Positions 26,659 through 36,268 of a stretch of 64,000 nt of DNA are shown one piece after another. The notes under the pieces are model-generated. The model saw nothing but the letters and a program-made list of their open reading frames with translations. It was not told the origin of the DNA and ran no database searches. Where the stretch lies: positions 5,890,001-5,954,000 of the forward strand of contig NZ_CP043450.1 of NCBI RefSeq assembly GCF_003286415.2, read 5' to 3'. The position numbers were made by a program, and so were the translations under genes. The stretch's first letter is position 1. Each line of letters starts with the position of its first letter. The stretch is from Mucilaginibacter rubeus (GTDB lineage: Bacteria > Bacteroidota > Bacteroidia > Sphingobacteriales > Sphingobacteriaceae).

Positions 26659-28368
26659 TTAATTGGCTTTTGTAAGCGGAGAAAATTTATCAGGTATCAT
26701 CACACTTATAATCGATGCTATTACGATGAGCAAAAGAGCTCCTATTGCATTTAGCCAGAGATAGGCTATCACATTATAATAACCCATAACGCAAATCATT
26801 GCTTCGGTTATAATAGCTGCTATAAACACGGCAGTGCCTTTTATTTTTTTCAAATAAAAAGCCACGATGAATACGCCGAGAATAGTGCCATAAATGTAAG
26901 AACCCAATTGATTTACCGCCTCCAGCAGGTTACCTATACGACTGGCGTACAAGGCCATGCCGATACAAACCACTCCCCAAAATACAGTTGCCAGTCGTGA
27001 TGCGTTCAGATAATTCTGATCTGTGGCATTCGGGTTAACAATGCGCTTATAAATATCAACCACACTCGTAGAAGCCAGCGAGTTTAAGGCGCTCGCAGTT
27101 GAGCCCATAGATGCCAGAAAAATAATGGCCATCAGCAAGCCGATCAATCCTTTGGGCAGATACTGCGTTACAAAGGTCAGGAACACATAGTTGGTATCAT
27201 TATCATCGGCCTTAGGGTTGTTCTTCTTCATCAGTTCGATGGCATTTTGTCTGATGGTGTGGGCCTGCATATCGGCTACCTTCAGCTCACCCTGCGCATG
27301 GTTGATGCGGTCTTCATTTTTACTGTCGATGGCTTTGATCAGCTCATCTGCCTTGATCTTTTTTTGTTCAAAAGCTTGGGTGTATTGCTGGTCGAGGTGA
27401 TTGTATTGTGTGGCGTAATTGCTTTTTTGAATTTGCTTAACCTCGTACTGGTTAAAAAACATTGGCGGGCGGTTAAACTGGTAAAACGCGAATACCAGTA
27501 CCCCTATCAACAGGATCAGGAATTGCATCGGGATCTTGATCAGGCCGTTCATGATTAAGCCCAAACGGCTTTGCCCTACTGAGCTTCCGGTTAAATAACG
27601 CCCTACCTGGCTTTGGTCGGTACCGAAGTAAGAGAGTTGTAAAAAGAAACCACCAATTAATCCGCTCCAGATAGTATAACGGTTATCCGGGTCAAACTTC
27701 CAGTCTATTACGTTCATCCTACCCATTTTGCCGGCCATTTTGAGCGAGCTCATGAAACTTACATTACCCGGCAGCAGGTAAACCACCAATACGCCCGCCA
27801 AAAACATGCCCATAAAAATGATGCTCATTTGCAGCAGTTGCGTATATGATACAGCCTTACTTCCGCCATAAACTGTATAAATGATCACCAGGCCACCTAT
27901 AAAAAGCGTGGTATAAACGGTGTTGATGTTTAATATGGTTGAAAGGATAATGGATGGCGCGTAAATAGTAACCCCGGTTGAAAGGCCCCGCTGTACCAAA
28001 AACAAAAATGAGGTAAGCGCGCGGGTTTTCAGGTCGAAACGCTGCTCCAGGAATTCGTAGGCAGTATAAACCTTAAGACGGTGAAAAATGGGAACAAAGG
28101 TGATGCAAAGCACAATCATGGCCAGCGGCAACCCGAAGTAGAACTGCACAAAGCGCATCCCGTCAGAATAAGCTTGTCCCGGTGCCGAAAGAAAGGTAAT
28201 AGCACTGGCCTGCGTAGCCATTACCGATAAGCCCACATGATACCAGGGCAACGACCGGTTGCCCATTAAAAACTGGTCGATATTTTTATTGCTGCCGCTT
28301 TTCCATATGCCATACAGCACTATAGAGAATATGGTAAGCCCTAAAACAATCCAGTCGATTAAACTCAT
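26659..28368 (-). CDS. Sodium:solute symporter (SSS family)
   Basis: A 569-residue inner-membrane transporter with about 13 helices. Recognisable pieces are SVMATQASAITFLSAPGQAYSDGM near the N-terminus, YTAYEFLEQRFDLKTR, and FLASMGSTASALNSLASTSVVDIYKRI, the conserved sodium-site helix. An unusually long charged insertion of about 90 residues (near 320-405), predicted helical, separates two membrane segments after RPPMFFNQ. The start codon overlaps the stop of a 41-residue membrane-protein gene by 4 bases, so the two are translationally coupled. Substrate (sugar, sialic acid or amino acid) is not evident. Confidence 0.88.
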   Translation of the reverse strand: MSLIDWIVLGLTIFSIVLYGIWKSGSNKNIDQFLMGNRSLPWYHVGLSVMATQASAITFLSAPGQAYSDGMRFVQFYFGLPLAMIVLCITFVPIFHRLKVYTAYEFLEQRFDLKTRALTSFLFLVQRGLSTGVTIYAPSIILSTILNINTVYTTLFIGGLVIIYTVYGGSKAVSYTQLLQMSIIFMGMFLAGVLVVYLLPGNVSFMSSLKMAGKMGRMNVIDWKFDPDNRYTIWSGLIGGFFLQLSYFGTDQSQVGRYLTGSSVGQSRLGLIMNGLIKIPMQFLILLIGVLVFAFYQFNRPPMFFNQYEVKQIQKSNYATQYNHLDQQYTQAFEQKKIKADELIKAIDSKNEDRINHAQGELKVADMQAHTIRQNAIELMKKNNPKADDNDTNYVFLTFVTQYLPKGLIGLLMAIIFLASMGSTASALNSLASTSVVDIYKRIVNPNATDQNYLNASRLATVFWGVVCIGMALYASRIGNLLEAVNQLGSYIYGTILGVFIVAFYLKKIKGTAVFIAAIITEAMICVMGYYNVIAYLWLNAIGALLLIVIASIISVMIPDKFSPLTKAN

Positions 28369-28490
28369 TCAAAGAATTTGGTAATGAGCCAGAATATTAA
28401 AACTAAAAAAACCAGCCATGCAGCAACAATGCCGTAAAACTGGTTCCAATTTTTTATAAATGAAGGGAGGTCAGGATCAGGCCTCTTCAT
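28365..28490 (-). CDS. 41-residue single-pass membrane protein coupled to the symporter
   Basis: A short gene that standard length cut-offs miss. The protein begins MKRPDPDLPSFIKNW and has one strongly hydrophobic helix (about residues 19-37) ending KFFE. Its ATG lies inside the 3' end of the upstream 63-residue gene (14-base overlap) and its TGA overlaps the symporter ATG (ATGA). This tight packing argues that it is translated. It may be an accessory subunit of the symporter, as seen for small partners of some SSS transporters, but that is inference. Confidence 0.65.
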   Translation of the reverse strand: MKRPDPDLPSFIKNWNQFYGIVAAWLVFLVLIFWLITKFFE

Positions 28491-28668
28491 TACGGCCACG
28501 AACTAACACGGCGATATATGCAGCAGCAGTTAACAAGCCTAAAACACCACCTACAAAAATCCAGGTAAAGCCTTTATCGATAATAAAACCAACGAATAAG
28601 CCGGTCACTAATCCAACCAGGTAGTATATGAAATCAAAGTTTTCTTTTTCTTCTTTATGGTGTCCCAT
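28477..28668 (-). CDS. 63-residue two-helix membrane protein
   Basis: A small protein with a charged N-terminus (MGHHKEEKENFDF), two hydrophobic helices (about 14-31 and 35-54) and a short charged tail. It heads the three-gene unit of this protein, the 41-residue protein and the sodium:solute symporter, all overlapping. I do not recognise a named family. A role in assembly or activity of the transporter is inferred only from gene order. Confidence 0.65.
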   Translation of the reverse strand: MGHHKEEKENFDFIYYLVGLVTGLFVGFIIDKGFTWIFVGGVLGLLTAAAYIAVLVRGRNEEA

Positions 28669-28778
28669 GATGTTATGAATATGATTGCGGCAAAAATAGG
28701 TGATTAATTGAATTTTACCAACTGTTTATTTTGTAAAAGGATTATGTTGGTAGGCAATTTATAATAATTATCAACAAA

Positions 28779-28860
28779 CGTCATTGCGAGGCACGAAGCA
28801 ATCCCCGATTGGCGCGTTCGCTCTGTGCAGTTTGGGATTGCTTCGTGCCTCGCAATGACG
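28779..28860. repeat. Family B palindromic repeat, copy 2
   Basis: An 82-bp near-perfect palindrome: CGTCATTGCGAGGCACGAAG at the left and its complement at the right, with AGCAATCCC/GGGATTGCT inside and a short loop. It lies between two same-strand genes. Confidence 0.85.
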
Positions 28861-28871
28861 ATAGTGGTAAA

Positions 28872-31343
28872 TCAATTTGTCCCGGTTGATGGTTTTGGCT
28901 TGCTTAATAAGTTGATGAACAACCTATATGCTCCAGGCACACCGGCAGGCAACTCCCTGAAAAATGCCAGCGAGGTGTACACAAACCTGCCTTTGCCGTA
29001 ATCGCCAACAATTAATGAGCCGTTAAGCGGTTCTTCGCCTTTGTCATGCATTTGCAGAATGGGTTTATACTGCGGATCGATGTTGGTTACATAGTATAAA
29101 CCACGCTCCTGGATCCAACCGCTGAAATCATCGTTGGTAATTTTATTAGGATAGTTTAAAACCGGGTTTTCTTTATCTAAAACGGTTATTTCAGCGTTTT
29201 CATCGGTAACCCTCCTGTTTACTACAGTGAACGGATAAGGGCCTATTTGTTTTACCACAATACCATTGTTGTTATTGTACTGCACCACCAGGTTGCCGCC
29301 GTTTTTTACATATTCCAATAATTTAGGTTGCTGATAAGCAAGGCGCTCATTCACGTTGTAGGCCCGAACCCCGGTTACAATGGCATCGTATACCGATAAA
29401 TCACCGTTCATCACTTCGTTTTCGGTAAGTAAATGCACTTCGTAACCTACCTGGCGTAAAGCTTCCGGCATTTGATCGCCGGCTCCGGCAATGTAACCTA
29501 TCTTTTTACCATTGGCCTTCAGGTCGAGGTAAACGAGTTTAGTTTGCGCGGGTGGGAACAAGGTTATAGCCGGCACATGATCATACCTGATACGGCGAAG
29601 GCTAAGCGAAAACGGTTTTCCATTGGCATTAACAACGGCTTCCAGTTCAACTACCTTTTGCTTGTTATCAGTAGGTGTAACCGTAAACGCTACCGACCAT
29701 TCGTCATTTTTATCTTTATTGGTAAAATCAATCTTCTCCGGACTTATTTTAAAACCTGTTACCGGTTTAAGGCTGATGGTTCCGCTTGCTTTAGTAAAGC
29801 TTTTCAGGTTTAACAGCACCGTTTGCGCCTGTTGTGTACTGAAGATATAATCCTTATTGTCGATGTTCGCTGTAACCGGCGGGGTAATTTCAATAGGTTG
29901 ATATACCTCTCCCCTAACCGGGTCGACATATTTATAAATAATGCGGCGGTCGATATTTACCGGCTTACCTTCCACAATAAACTGGAAAGTAACTTTTGGC
30001 AGGTCAGGATTTTCCGGGTTACCTGCAAGCGTATTATCGGGCAGCGTATAAACGCCAACGGGGTGCGGTGCTGCTAACCAGTAAGGCTGCGTTAAGGCAG
30101 ATGCCGCTGTAGTGGTTTCAAAAGTTTGCACCTGATTAAACGGCAGCTCTTTGCTTTGCAACGCTAACGAGCTGTCGTTAGCCTCAATGCTATTTATTTT
30201 AACACGATAATTAAAACGGTTAATCACCTGCGCACGTACATTTATTTTATCACCAAGCGAGTAAGTTGGTTCGGTAGCGTAAGCTTCAAACCACAAACCG
30301 GCACAGATAGCAATCAGGTTATTCAGTTCTTTAGTTTTCTGTTCGCGCCAGTAAGTATCCGGAACTTTCTCAACCTTCATTAAAAGCTGAACCAGGGCCG
30401 GCAATGATTTTTCGGGAGCCTCGCTTATAAAGTTTCGCCTGATAACATTTACAAGAGCAGCAATCGCATCACCGTCTTTAACGCGTTTCCAGGTTGTGTT
30501 AACGCCATCCATCAAGTCCTCCTGGGGGGCATCACCCAAAATGGTTTTGAAAAACTCGTACGATTCGCCACGCTGTTTAGCTGAACCGAAGCCTTGGGTT
30601 TTGTGGTTGCTGCGGCTTTCGGCAGCTATTTCGCCGTAGCTTTTGCCCAAGGTGGTATTGTAAACGCCAACATCTATTTTAAACTGATCGGCGGCGGTTG
30701 TATTTGTACTGCCGAAATTGAAGGTATTCCACATCAGGCGTTTGGCCTGCCATGGTTTTACATATTTTAATTGTTCGGGGTAACGGTTGGGATCAGCCGC
30801 GGCTGTAAATGCCTCCTGAGCCAATATTGCCGATGAAGTATGGTGACCGTGACCTCCTTCGCCGGTTGTAGGGAAACGGCAAATAATAACGTCGGGCCTG
30901 AACTTACGGATTACCCAAACTACATCGCCCAATACTTTTTCTTTATCCCAGATCTTCAGCGTCTCTTCCGGTCCTTTTGAAAAACCGAAATCATTAGCAC
31001 GTGTAAAAAACTGCTCGGCACCGTCAACCCGGCGGGCGGCCAGCAGTTCCTGTGTACGGATCAGCCCAAGCAATTCGCTTTGCTCATTGCCTATCAGGTT
31101 TTGGCCGCCATCTCCACGGGTAAGCGACAAATACCCGGTGCGATAATGTTTTTCCTGCGCCAGGTAAGCAAGCAAGCGGGTGTTTTCATCATCGGGGTGG
31201 GCCGCCACATACAGCACGCTGCCCAGCACATCAAGCTTTTTTAAATTTTGCTGAATAGTGCCAAGATCAGTTGGCGGGTTGGTTTGGGCATTTGATAAAA
31301 CAGTTGCAAACAGCAATAATGCAATGAGGTAGATACGCTTCAT
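28872..31343 (-). CDS. PIG-L family deacetylase with C-terminal extension
   Basis: An 823-residue exported protein (signal peptide ending SNAQ). Residues about 40-260 are a LmbE/PIG-L zinc deacetylase: AHPDDE (His49, Asp51, Asp52) and GEGGHGHHTSS provide zinc ligands and catalytic residues. The middle is beta-sandwich-like, and the last 230 residues contain YDAIVTGVRAYNVNERL and GGNLVVQYNNNNG, a ThuA/glutamine-amidotransferase-like domain. The enzyme should remove N-acetyl groups from a sugar or glycoconjugate in the periplasm. The symporter unit follows after a repeat, possibly taking up the product; that link is inference. Confidence 0.88.
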   Translation of the reverse strand: MKRIYLIALLLFATVLSNAQTNPPTDLGTIQQNLKKLDVLGSVLYVAAHPDDENTRLLAYLAQEKHYRTGYLSLTRGDGGQNLIGNEQSELLGLIRTQELLAARRVDGAEQFFTRANDFGFSKGPEETLKIWDKEKVLGDVVWVIRKFRPDVIICRFPTTGEGGHGHHTSSAILAQEAFTAAADPNRYPEQLKYVKPWQAKRLMWNTFNFGSTNTTAADQFKIDVGVYNTTLGKSYGEIAAESRSNHKTQGFGSAKQRGESYEFFKTILGDAPQEDLMDGVNTTWKRVKDGDAIAALVNVIRRNFISEAPEKSLPALVQLLMKVEKVPDTYWREQKTKELNNLIAICAGLWFEAYATEPTYSLGDKINVRAQVINRFNYRVKINSIEANDSSLALQSKELPFNQVQTFETTTAASALTQPYWLAAPHPVGVYTLPDNTLAGNPENPDLPKVTFQFIVEGKPVNIDRRIIYKYVDPVRGEVYQPIEITPPVTANIDNKDYIFSTQQAQTVLLNLKSFTKASGTISLKPVTGFKISPEKIDFTNKDKNDEWSVAFTVTPTDNKQKVVELEAVVNANGKPFSLSLRRIRYDHVPAITLFPPAQTKLVYLDLKANGKKIGYIAGAGDQMPEALRQVGYEVHLLTENEVMNGDLSVYDAIVTGVRAYNVNERLAYQQPKLLEYVKNGGNLVVQYNNNNGIVVKQIGPYPFTVVNRRVTDENAEITVLDKENPVLNYPNKITNDDFSGWIQERGLYYVTNIDPQYKPILQMHDKGEEPLNGSLIVGDYGKGRFVYTSLAFFRELPAGVPGAYRLFINLLSKPKPSTGTN

Positions 31344-31568
31344 AGCAACAAATATATTGAAAGATAAATATTCTGCATTTGCTGTATCAACAATATAACA
31401 AAACCATTACTATGAGCATCAATCTGTTAAGATTTTTGGCCATAGTTATTAAATGTTTCAACAAACACTTTTAATTTTTATAATTTTCTTAAGCCATGTC
31501 AAACAAATCTGTCATTCGATGGTAATCTTAATCTACTGATTAACTTTTTCTGCTTCAATCCGATACGC

Positions 31569-31593
31569 TTAATCAATCGTTTGATTAATTTTG
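31569..31593 (+). promoter_or_regulatory. TetR operator overlapping the -7 box of the efflux operon
   Basis: TTAATCAA-TCGT-TTGATTAA is a perfect 8-bp inverted repeat (31569-31588). Its right arm overlaps TAATTTTG (31586-31593), a perfect match to the Bacteroidota -7 consensus TANNTTTG, 13 bases before the TetR start codon. Binding there would block transcription, as expected for an autorepressing TetR protein. Confidence 0.65.
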
Positions 31594-31606
31594 TGCCGTT
31601 AAAACA

Positions 31607-32254
31607 ATGGAAAAAGATAAAATAGATAAAAAAGACCATATCCTCGACGTAGCCGAAAAGGTGTTCGCGGATCTTGGTTATGACGGTGCCTCCACCCGTA
31701 CCATATCGGGCGAAGCCGGTGTAAACATGGCTATGCTCAATTACTATTTTGGATCAAAAGAAGGGCTTTTCCTGGCAGTTTTTAAGCGTAAGATCGATTC
31801 GTTCCGCACCCTGCTGCAAAATATTGGCAGCGATGAAAGCATGAACGCCTGGGATAAACTGGATAAATGCATTGACAATTACGTTGAGCGCATTATCGCC
31901 AATAACTGTTTTCAAAAGCTCATAAACAGAGAAGTATCCATGAATAAACGTGGTGATCTTACCGATAAGATCATCGAAATATTAATGGTAAACGTGTACG
32001 AGGTAAAACGGATTATGGAGGAGGGCGTAAACAACGGCCTGTTTTATAAAGATGTTGATGTGCCCCTCGTAATAGCCACCCTATTCGGTACAAAAAATTA
32101 TATCGTTAACATGCCACAGCTATCATCATTAATACTGGGACATGATATTCGTGATGAAAAGTTTATGGAAAATGAACTGAAACCACGTGTTAAAACATAC
32201 ATGAAAAGACTTTTAAAAGCTTATTTAGTTAATGAACATGACAACTCCAAATAA
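31607..32254 (+). CDS. TetR/AcrR-family repressor of the efflux operon
   Basis: A 215-residue protein. The helix-turn-helix is at residues about 10-55 (ILDVAEKVFADLGYDGASTR, then VNMAMLNYYFGSKEGLF, the usual TetR recognition helix). The C-terminal ligand domain is helical, of the CecR-like kind. It is the first gene of an operon with TolC-, EmrA- and EmrB-like proteins and overlaps the TolC gene by 23 bases. A palindrome overlapping the promoter suggests autorepression relieved by a drug or toxic metabolite. Confidence 0.9.
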   Translation: MEKDKIDKKDHILDVAEKVFADLGYDGASTRTISGEAGVNMAMLNYYFGSKEGLFLAVFKRKIDSFRTLLQNIGSDESMNAWDKLDKCIDNYVERIIANNCFQKLINREVSMNKRGDLTDKIIEILMVNVYEVKRIMEEGVNNGLFYKDVDVPLVIATLFGTKNYIVNMPQLSSLILGHDIRDEKFMENELKPRVKTYMKRLLKAYLVNEHDNSK

Positions 32255-33602
32255 CAAAACCAATCACCTTAAACTATTAAAGCAGGTGTTACGGCCCCTT
32301 TTGCGTGGCAGTATCGCCCTCATAGTTTTAAGCCTGCCTTTTGCAGCCAGCGCGCAAGACAGGACACTAACACTTGATGAGGCTATTAAACTTGGCCTTG
32401 AAAACAGCAAAACGCTAAAACTATCAAATTCAAAGGTTGAGCAGGCTATTTCTGAATACAACCAGGCTAAAGATGAAGCACTGCCAACAGGTAAAGTAAG
32501 CTACGGTTACAACCACGCCGAAATTCCGGCCAACAGGCTTGCTTTAGGCGAATCAAGCTTTAACCTGCCTAACCGTGCCGACGCGTACCTTGGTATCCTT
32601 ACTTTAAACCAAACCATATTTGCCGGCGGTAAATTGAAATATGCGCGTCAGTCAACAGATCTGCTTACACAGGTGGCCCGTTTGGATATAGAGAATGATA
32701 AAGACCAGATTGTTTACGACATCATCAGCTCGTATTACAACCTGTACAAAGTATTGCAAAGCAAAAAAGTAGTAACACAAAACTTAACCACCGTTGACGG
32801 CCAGATTAAACAGGCACAACGCTTTTTTGAACAAGGTTTAGTAACTAAAAACGATGTATTGCGTTTTCAATTACAACGCTCAAACATTGAAGTTAATGGC
32901 GTTGATCTTGAAACTAACCGTCGTATCATTAACTACAACCTTAACGTATTGTTAGGTTTACCTGAAGGTACACAGTTAAACATCGACCAGATTACCGAAG
33001 CCGACAGGCAGGTAGCTCCGCTTACGGCTTACCTTGATACAGCAATGGCGGTACGCCCTGAGTTTAAGCAATTCGCGCTACGCAGCCGTGTTGCCGAAAC
33101 CAATATCAAAAGCATTAAAGCTAATGAATTGCCAACCTTAGGTGCTTCAGTTGCAGGTTATTATGTTGATGTTAACGCCAATCCTATCCCTAAAAGCGGT
33201 AACTTCATCACTCCACTATCGGCCGGCTTAACACTGTCATGGAACTTCAGCTCATTGTGGACAAACAAAAACAAGGTAAAAGAAGCCCAGATTCAGAGCC
33301 AGCAGGTTGATATCAACAAAAGCATCACTACCGACCGTGTAAAAGACGAGGTTAACCAAAGCTATCAGAACTACACCCAGGCATTGGAGAAGATCAAACT
33401 TTTACAAACAGCTATTGATCAGGCGGGTGAAAACAACAAGATCCTCGAATCAAAATACAAAAGCAACATAGCATCAGCTACAGACAGGGCCGATGCAGAA
33501 ACATTGCTTTACCAGGCACAGATCAACTTAGAATTGGCTAAAGCCGATGCTGGTCTGGCTTACTATACTTTACAAAAATCAACTGGAAAAATCAACAAAT
33601 AA
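32232..33602 (+). CDS. TolC-family outer-membrane efflux channel
   Basis: A 456-residue protein with a signal peptide ending ASAQ after a long basic N-region; a second in-frame ATG at 32238 is an equally good start. Two outer-membrane-efflux (OEP) repeats follow, with typical LTLDEAIKLGLENSKTLKLS and long coiled-coil helices, e.g. LFQLQRSNIEVNGVDLE-like. It forms the outer-membrane duct for the EmrA/EmrB-type proteins encoded next. Confidence 0.92.
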   Translation: MNMTTPNNKTNHLKLLKQVLRPLLRGSIALIVLSLPFAASAQDRTLTLDEAIKLGLENSKTLKLSNSKVEQAISEYNQAKDEALPTGKVSYGYNHAEIPANRLALGESSFNLPNRADAYLGILTLNQTIFAGGKLKYARQSTDLLTQVARLDIENDKDQIVYDIISSYYNLYKVLQSKKVVTQNLTTVDGQIKQAQRFFEQGLVTKNDVLRFQLQRSNIEVNGVDLETNRRIINYNLNVLLGLPEGTQLNIDQITEADRQVAPLTAYLDTAMAVRPEFKQFALRSRVAETNIKSIKANELPTLGASVAGYYVDVNANPIPKSGNFITPLSAGLTLSWNFSSLWTNKNKVKEAQIQSQQVDINKSITTDRVKDEVNQSYQNYTQALEKIKLLQTAIDQAGENNKILESKYKSNIASATDRADAETLLYQAQINLELAKADAGLAYYTLQKSTGKINK

Positions 33603-33625
33603 TAATACCAAACCTTTTAAATAAA

Positions 33626-34681
33626 ATGGCAAAGGAACAAGAAACACCGGAACAACCGAAAAAGAAAAACAAAGTTATCCCCATCATATTAGGCATTGTA
33701 CTTATTGGCGGCGTAATTTTCGGTATAAAAGAATACATCTACTTTAGCAAACACATTGATACTGATGACGCTCAGATCGATGGCGATATCAGCCCTGTAG
33801 TTGCCCGCGTTGGCGGATATGTTGATTCAATTTATTTTGAAGAAAACACCCACGTAAACGTTGGTCAGCCGCTGGTTAAAATTGATGACCGCGACTATAA
33901 AGTAAAATTAGAGCAGGCCCAGGCTGCACAAGTTGGCGCAAGCGCTGGTATCAATGTAAACCAGTCACAGATATTCGCTAATGAAGCAAACTCTGCAGGC
34001 GCTAAAGCTCAGGTTGCATCAAACGCTGCTCACTTAGAGAAAGTACAAAAAGATTACGACCGCTATGCCAACCTGGTAAAAGACGGATCAGTAACCCAAC
34101 AACAATTTGACCAGGCCAAAGCCGATCTTGATGTTGCTAAAGCTAACTACAAAGCATCACAGGACCAGTATAAAGCTGCTGTTGAGCAAATTGGTACTAC
34201 CCGCAGCCAGTTAGCAGTTACACACACAGGTGTATCGCAAAGGCAGGTTGATATTGATTATGCAAAATTGCAATTGAGCTATACTTTAGTTAAATCACCT
34301 GCAAGTGGTTTAGCATCTAAAAAGAATGTACAGTTAGGTCAGCTGGTACAAGCTGGTCAAACTTTGTTCTCAATTGTGAATGACAACAGCCTTTACATTA
34401 CTGCCAACTACAAAGAAACTCAGCTTACCAACATCAAAAACGGTTTAAAAGTGGAGATTGAAGTTGATGCTTATCCTGATATGAAACTGGAAGGCCAGGT
34501 TTACAATTTTTCACCTGCTACAGGCGCTAAATTCTCCCTGCTTCCTCCGGATAACGCTACCGGTAACTTCGTAAAAGTTGTACAACGTGTGCCTGTAAAA
34601 ATCAAAATTAACGGCACTAAAGAAGAGCTTGCAAAATTACGCCCTGGTATGAGCGTAAACGTATCAGTAATTAAAGAATAA
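33626..34681 (+). CDS. HlyD/EmrA-type membrane-fusion protein
   Basis: A 351-residue periplasmic adaptor. A cytoplasmic KKKNK stretch and one membrane helix (about 17-36) lead into the biotinyl-lipoyl half-motif DTDDAQIDGDISPVVARVGG, a coiled-coil hairpin (about 90-195), the second lipoyl half (YTLVKSPASGLASKKNVQLG) and a beta-barrel domain ending MSVNVSVIKE. It connects the inner-membrane EmrB-like pump with the TolC-like channel. It lies 23 bases after tolC and 4 before the pump gene. Confidence 0.93.
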   Translation: MAKEQETPEQPKKKNKVIPIILGIVLIGGVIFGIKEYIYFSKHIDTDDAQIDGDISPVVARVGGYVDSIYFEENTHVNVGQPLVKIDDRDYKVKLEQAQAAQVGASAGINVNQSQIFANEANSAGAKAQVASNAAHLEKVQKDYDRYANLVKDGSVTQQQFDQAKADLDVAKANYKASQDQYKAAVEQIGTTRSQLAVTHTGVSQRQVDIDYAKLQLSYTLVKSPASGLASKKNVQLGQLVQAGQTLFSIVNDNSLYITANYKETQLTNIKNGLKVEIEVDAYPDMKLEGQVYNFSPATGAKFSLLPPDNATGNFVKVVQRVPVKIKINGTKEELAKLRPGMSVNVSVIKE

Positions 34682-34685
34682 TATT

Positions 34686-36230
34686 ATGGCTGAAACTGGC
34701 TTTAAAAAGTGGATCATCACCATTACGGTGATCACAGCTTCGCTACTGGAGCTGATTGATACCACTATCGTTAACGTAGCGTTGCCTCACATACAGGGTA
34801 ACCTTGGCGCAACCCTTGAGGATGTGGCCTGGGTAGTTACCGGCTATGCGGTAGCAAACGTGATCATATTGCCCATGTCGGGATGGCTGGGCGGCCGTTT
34901 TGGGCGTAAAAACTATTTCATGGCATCTATCATCGTGTTTACCATTGTATCCTTTTTATGTGGTAACGCGCACAGTATGGATGAACTGGTATTGTTCAGG
35001 ATATTACAGGGTATAGCCGGTGGCGGTTTAATTTCAACCGCCCAGGCTATATTGCTTGAAACCTGGCCTCGTGAGCAAATAGGTACTGCAACCGCGTTAT
35101 TTGGTTTGGGAGCGGTTGTAGGCCCAACAGTAGGCCCTACTATTGGCGGCTGGATTGTTGAAAACTACTCATGGCCATGGATATTTTATGTAAACATCCC
35201 TGTAGGTGCTTTAGCGGCATTTTGTACTTATACCTTTGTGAGGGAAACCCCCAAGGATGCCAAAGGTAAACCTGTTGACTGGTGGGGTATCATACTACTT
35301 GCCATCGCGGTAGGCAGCTTACAAACCGTACTTGAAAAAGGCGAGAGTGAAGACTGGTTTGCAAAACCATACATCCTGGTGTTAACCATTTCGGCTGTAT
35401 TAGGTACCATATTGTTTATTTGGCGCGAAATGAGCACGGAGCACCCGATTGTGAATTTCAGCATTCTCCGGCACCGAAGTTTTGCGGTAGGGATGTTTAC
35501 ATCCTTCATACTCGGGTTTGGTTTGTACGGATCGGTGTTTGTGTTCCCGGTATTTTGTCAAAACCTGCTTGGGTTTAATGCCCAGCAAACCGGTGAGTTG
35601 TTGTTCCCGGGTGGTTTGTGTACCATTGTAATGATGCCATTTATAGGCAAGATGCTCAACAAAGGCATACCGGCCCAATTTATGGCCACAGCTGGCATGT
35701 TCCTGTTTTATGTATTTACACATATGCTGAGCGGCTCAACACTTGCTACAGGCGAAAAAGATGTATTAGTACCTCTATTGATCCGTGGTGTAGGTATGGC
35801 CTTATTATTCGTGCCGCTTACCACACTGGCCATGGCCGATTTGAAAGGCCCTGAATTAGGCCAGGGATCTGGTTTGAACAACATGATGCGTCAGTTGGGT
35901 GGTTCATTTGGTATTGCTACGCTTACTACAATCATCCACATTCGTCAGGGTGTACACCGCAGTAACCTGCTGGTAAACATCAACCAGTACAACAACCCTT
36001 TCAATGATCGTTTGAATATGCTTACCCAGGGCTTCATGGCTAAAGGTAAATCAATGATCGATGCTACCCACATGGCTTATCAGGCTATTGAGGGCATGGT
36101 TACAAGGCAAACGCTGTTGTTAACTTATGACGATGCTTACTGGATTTCGGGATTGGTGATGTTGTTTTCGATACCGCTGCTTTATTTGCAGCCGTTCAAA
36201 AAGCTCAAAGCCGTTGCGGATTCGCACTAA
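34686..36230 (+). CDS. MFS drug/proton antiporter, DHA2 (EmrB) family
   Basis: A 514-residue pump with 14 predicted helices. Helix one carries LIDTTIVNVALPHIQGNLG, the DHA2 signature. Motif A-like GGRFGRKNYF follows between helices two and three, and the antiporter motif GLGAVVGPTVGPTIGGWI lies in helix five. It expels hydrophobic compounds through the adaptor and channel encoded upstream. It is the last gene of the operon; a terminator follows 8 bases later. Confidence 0.93.
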   Translation: MAETGFKKWIITITVITASLLELIDTTIVNVALPHIQGNLGATLEDVAWVVTGYAVANVIILPMSGWLGGRFGRKNYFMASIIVFTIVSFLCGNAHSMDELVLFRILQGIAGGGLISTAQAILLETWPREQIGTATALFGLGAVVGPTVGPTIGGWIVENYSWPWIFYVNIPVGALAAFCTYTFVRETPKDAKGKPVDWWGIILLAIAVGSLQTVLEKGESEDWFAKPYILVLTISAVLGTILFIWREMSTEHPIVNFSILRHRSFAVGMFTSFILGFGLYGSVFVFPVFCQNLLGFNAQQTGELLFPGGLCTIVMMPFIGKMLNKGIPAQFMATAGMFLFYVFTHMLSGSTLATGEKDVLVPLLIRGVGMALLFVPLTTLAMADLKGPELGQGSGLNNMMRQLGGSFGIATLTTIIHIRQGVHRSNLLVNINQYNNPFNDRLNMLTQGFMAKGKSMIDATHMAYQAIEGMVTRQTLLLTYDDAYWISGLVMLFSIPLLYLQPFKKLKAVADSH

Positions 36231-36237
36231 AACGATA

Positions 36238-36268
36238 AAAGCCGTTCCACTATTACCGGAACGGCTTT
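36238..36268 (+). terminator. Intrinsic terminator of the efflux operon
   Basis: AAAGCCGTTCC and GGAACGGCTTT form an 11-bp perfect stem with a 9-base loop, 8 bases past the EmrB-type gene's stop codon. The stem's own A/T ends give the U-tract. Confidence 0.85.
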
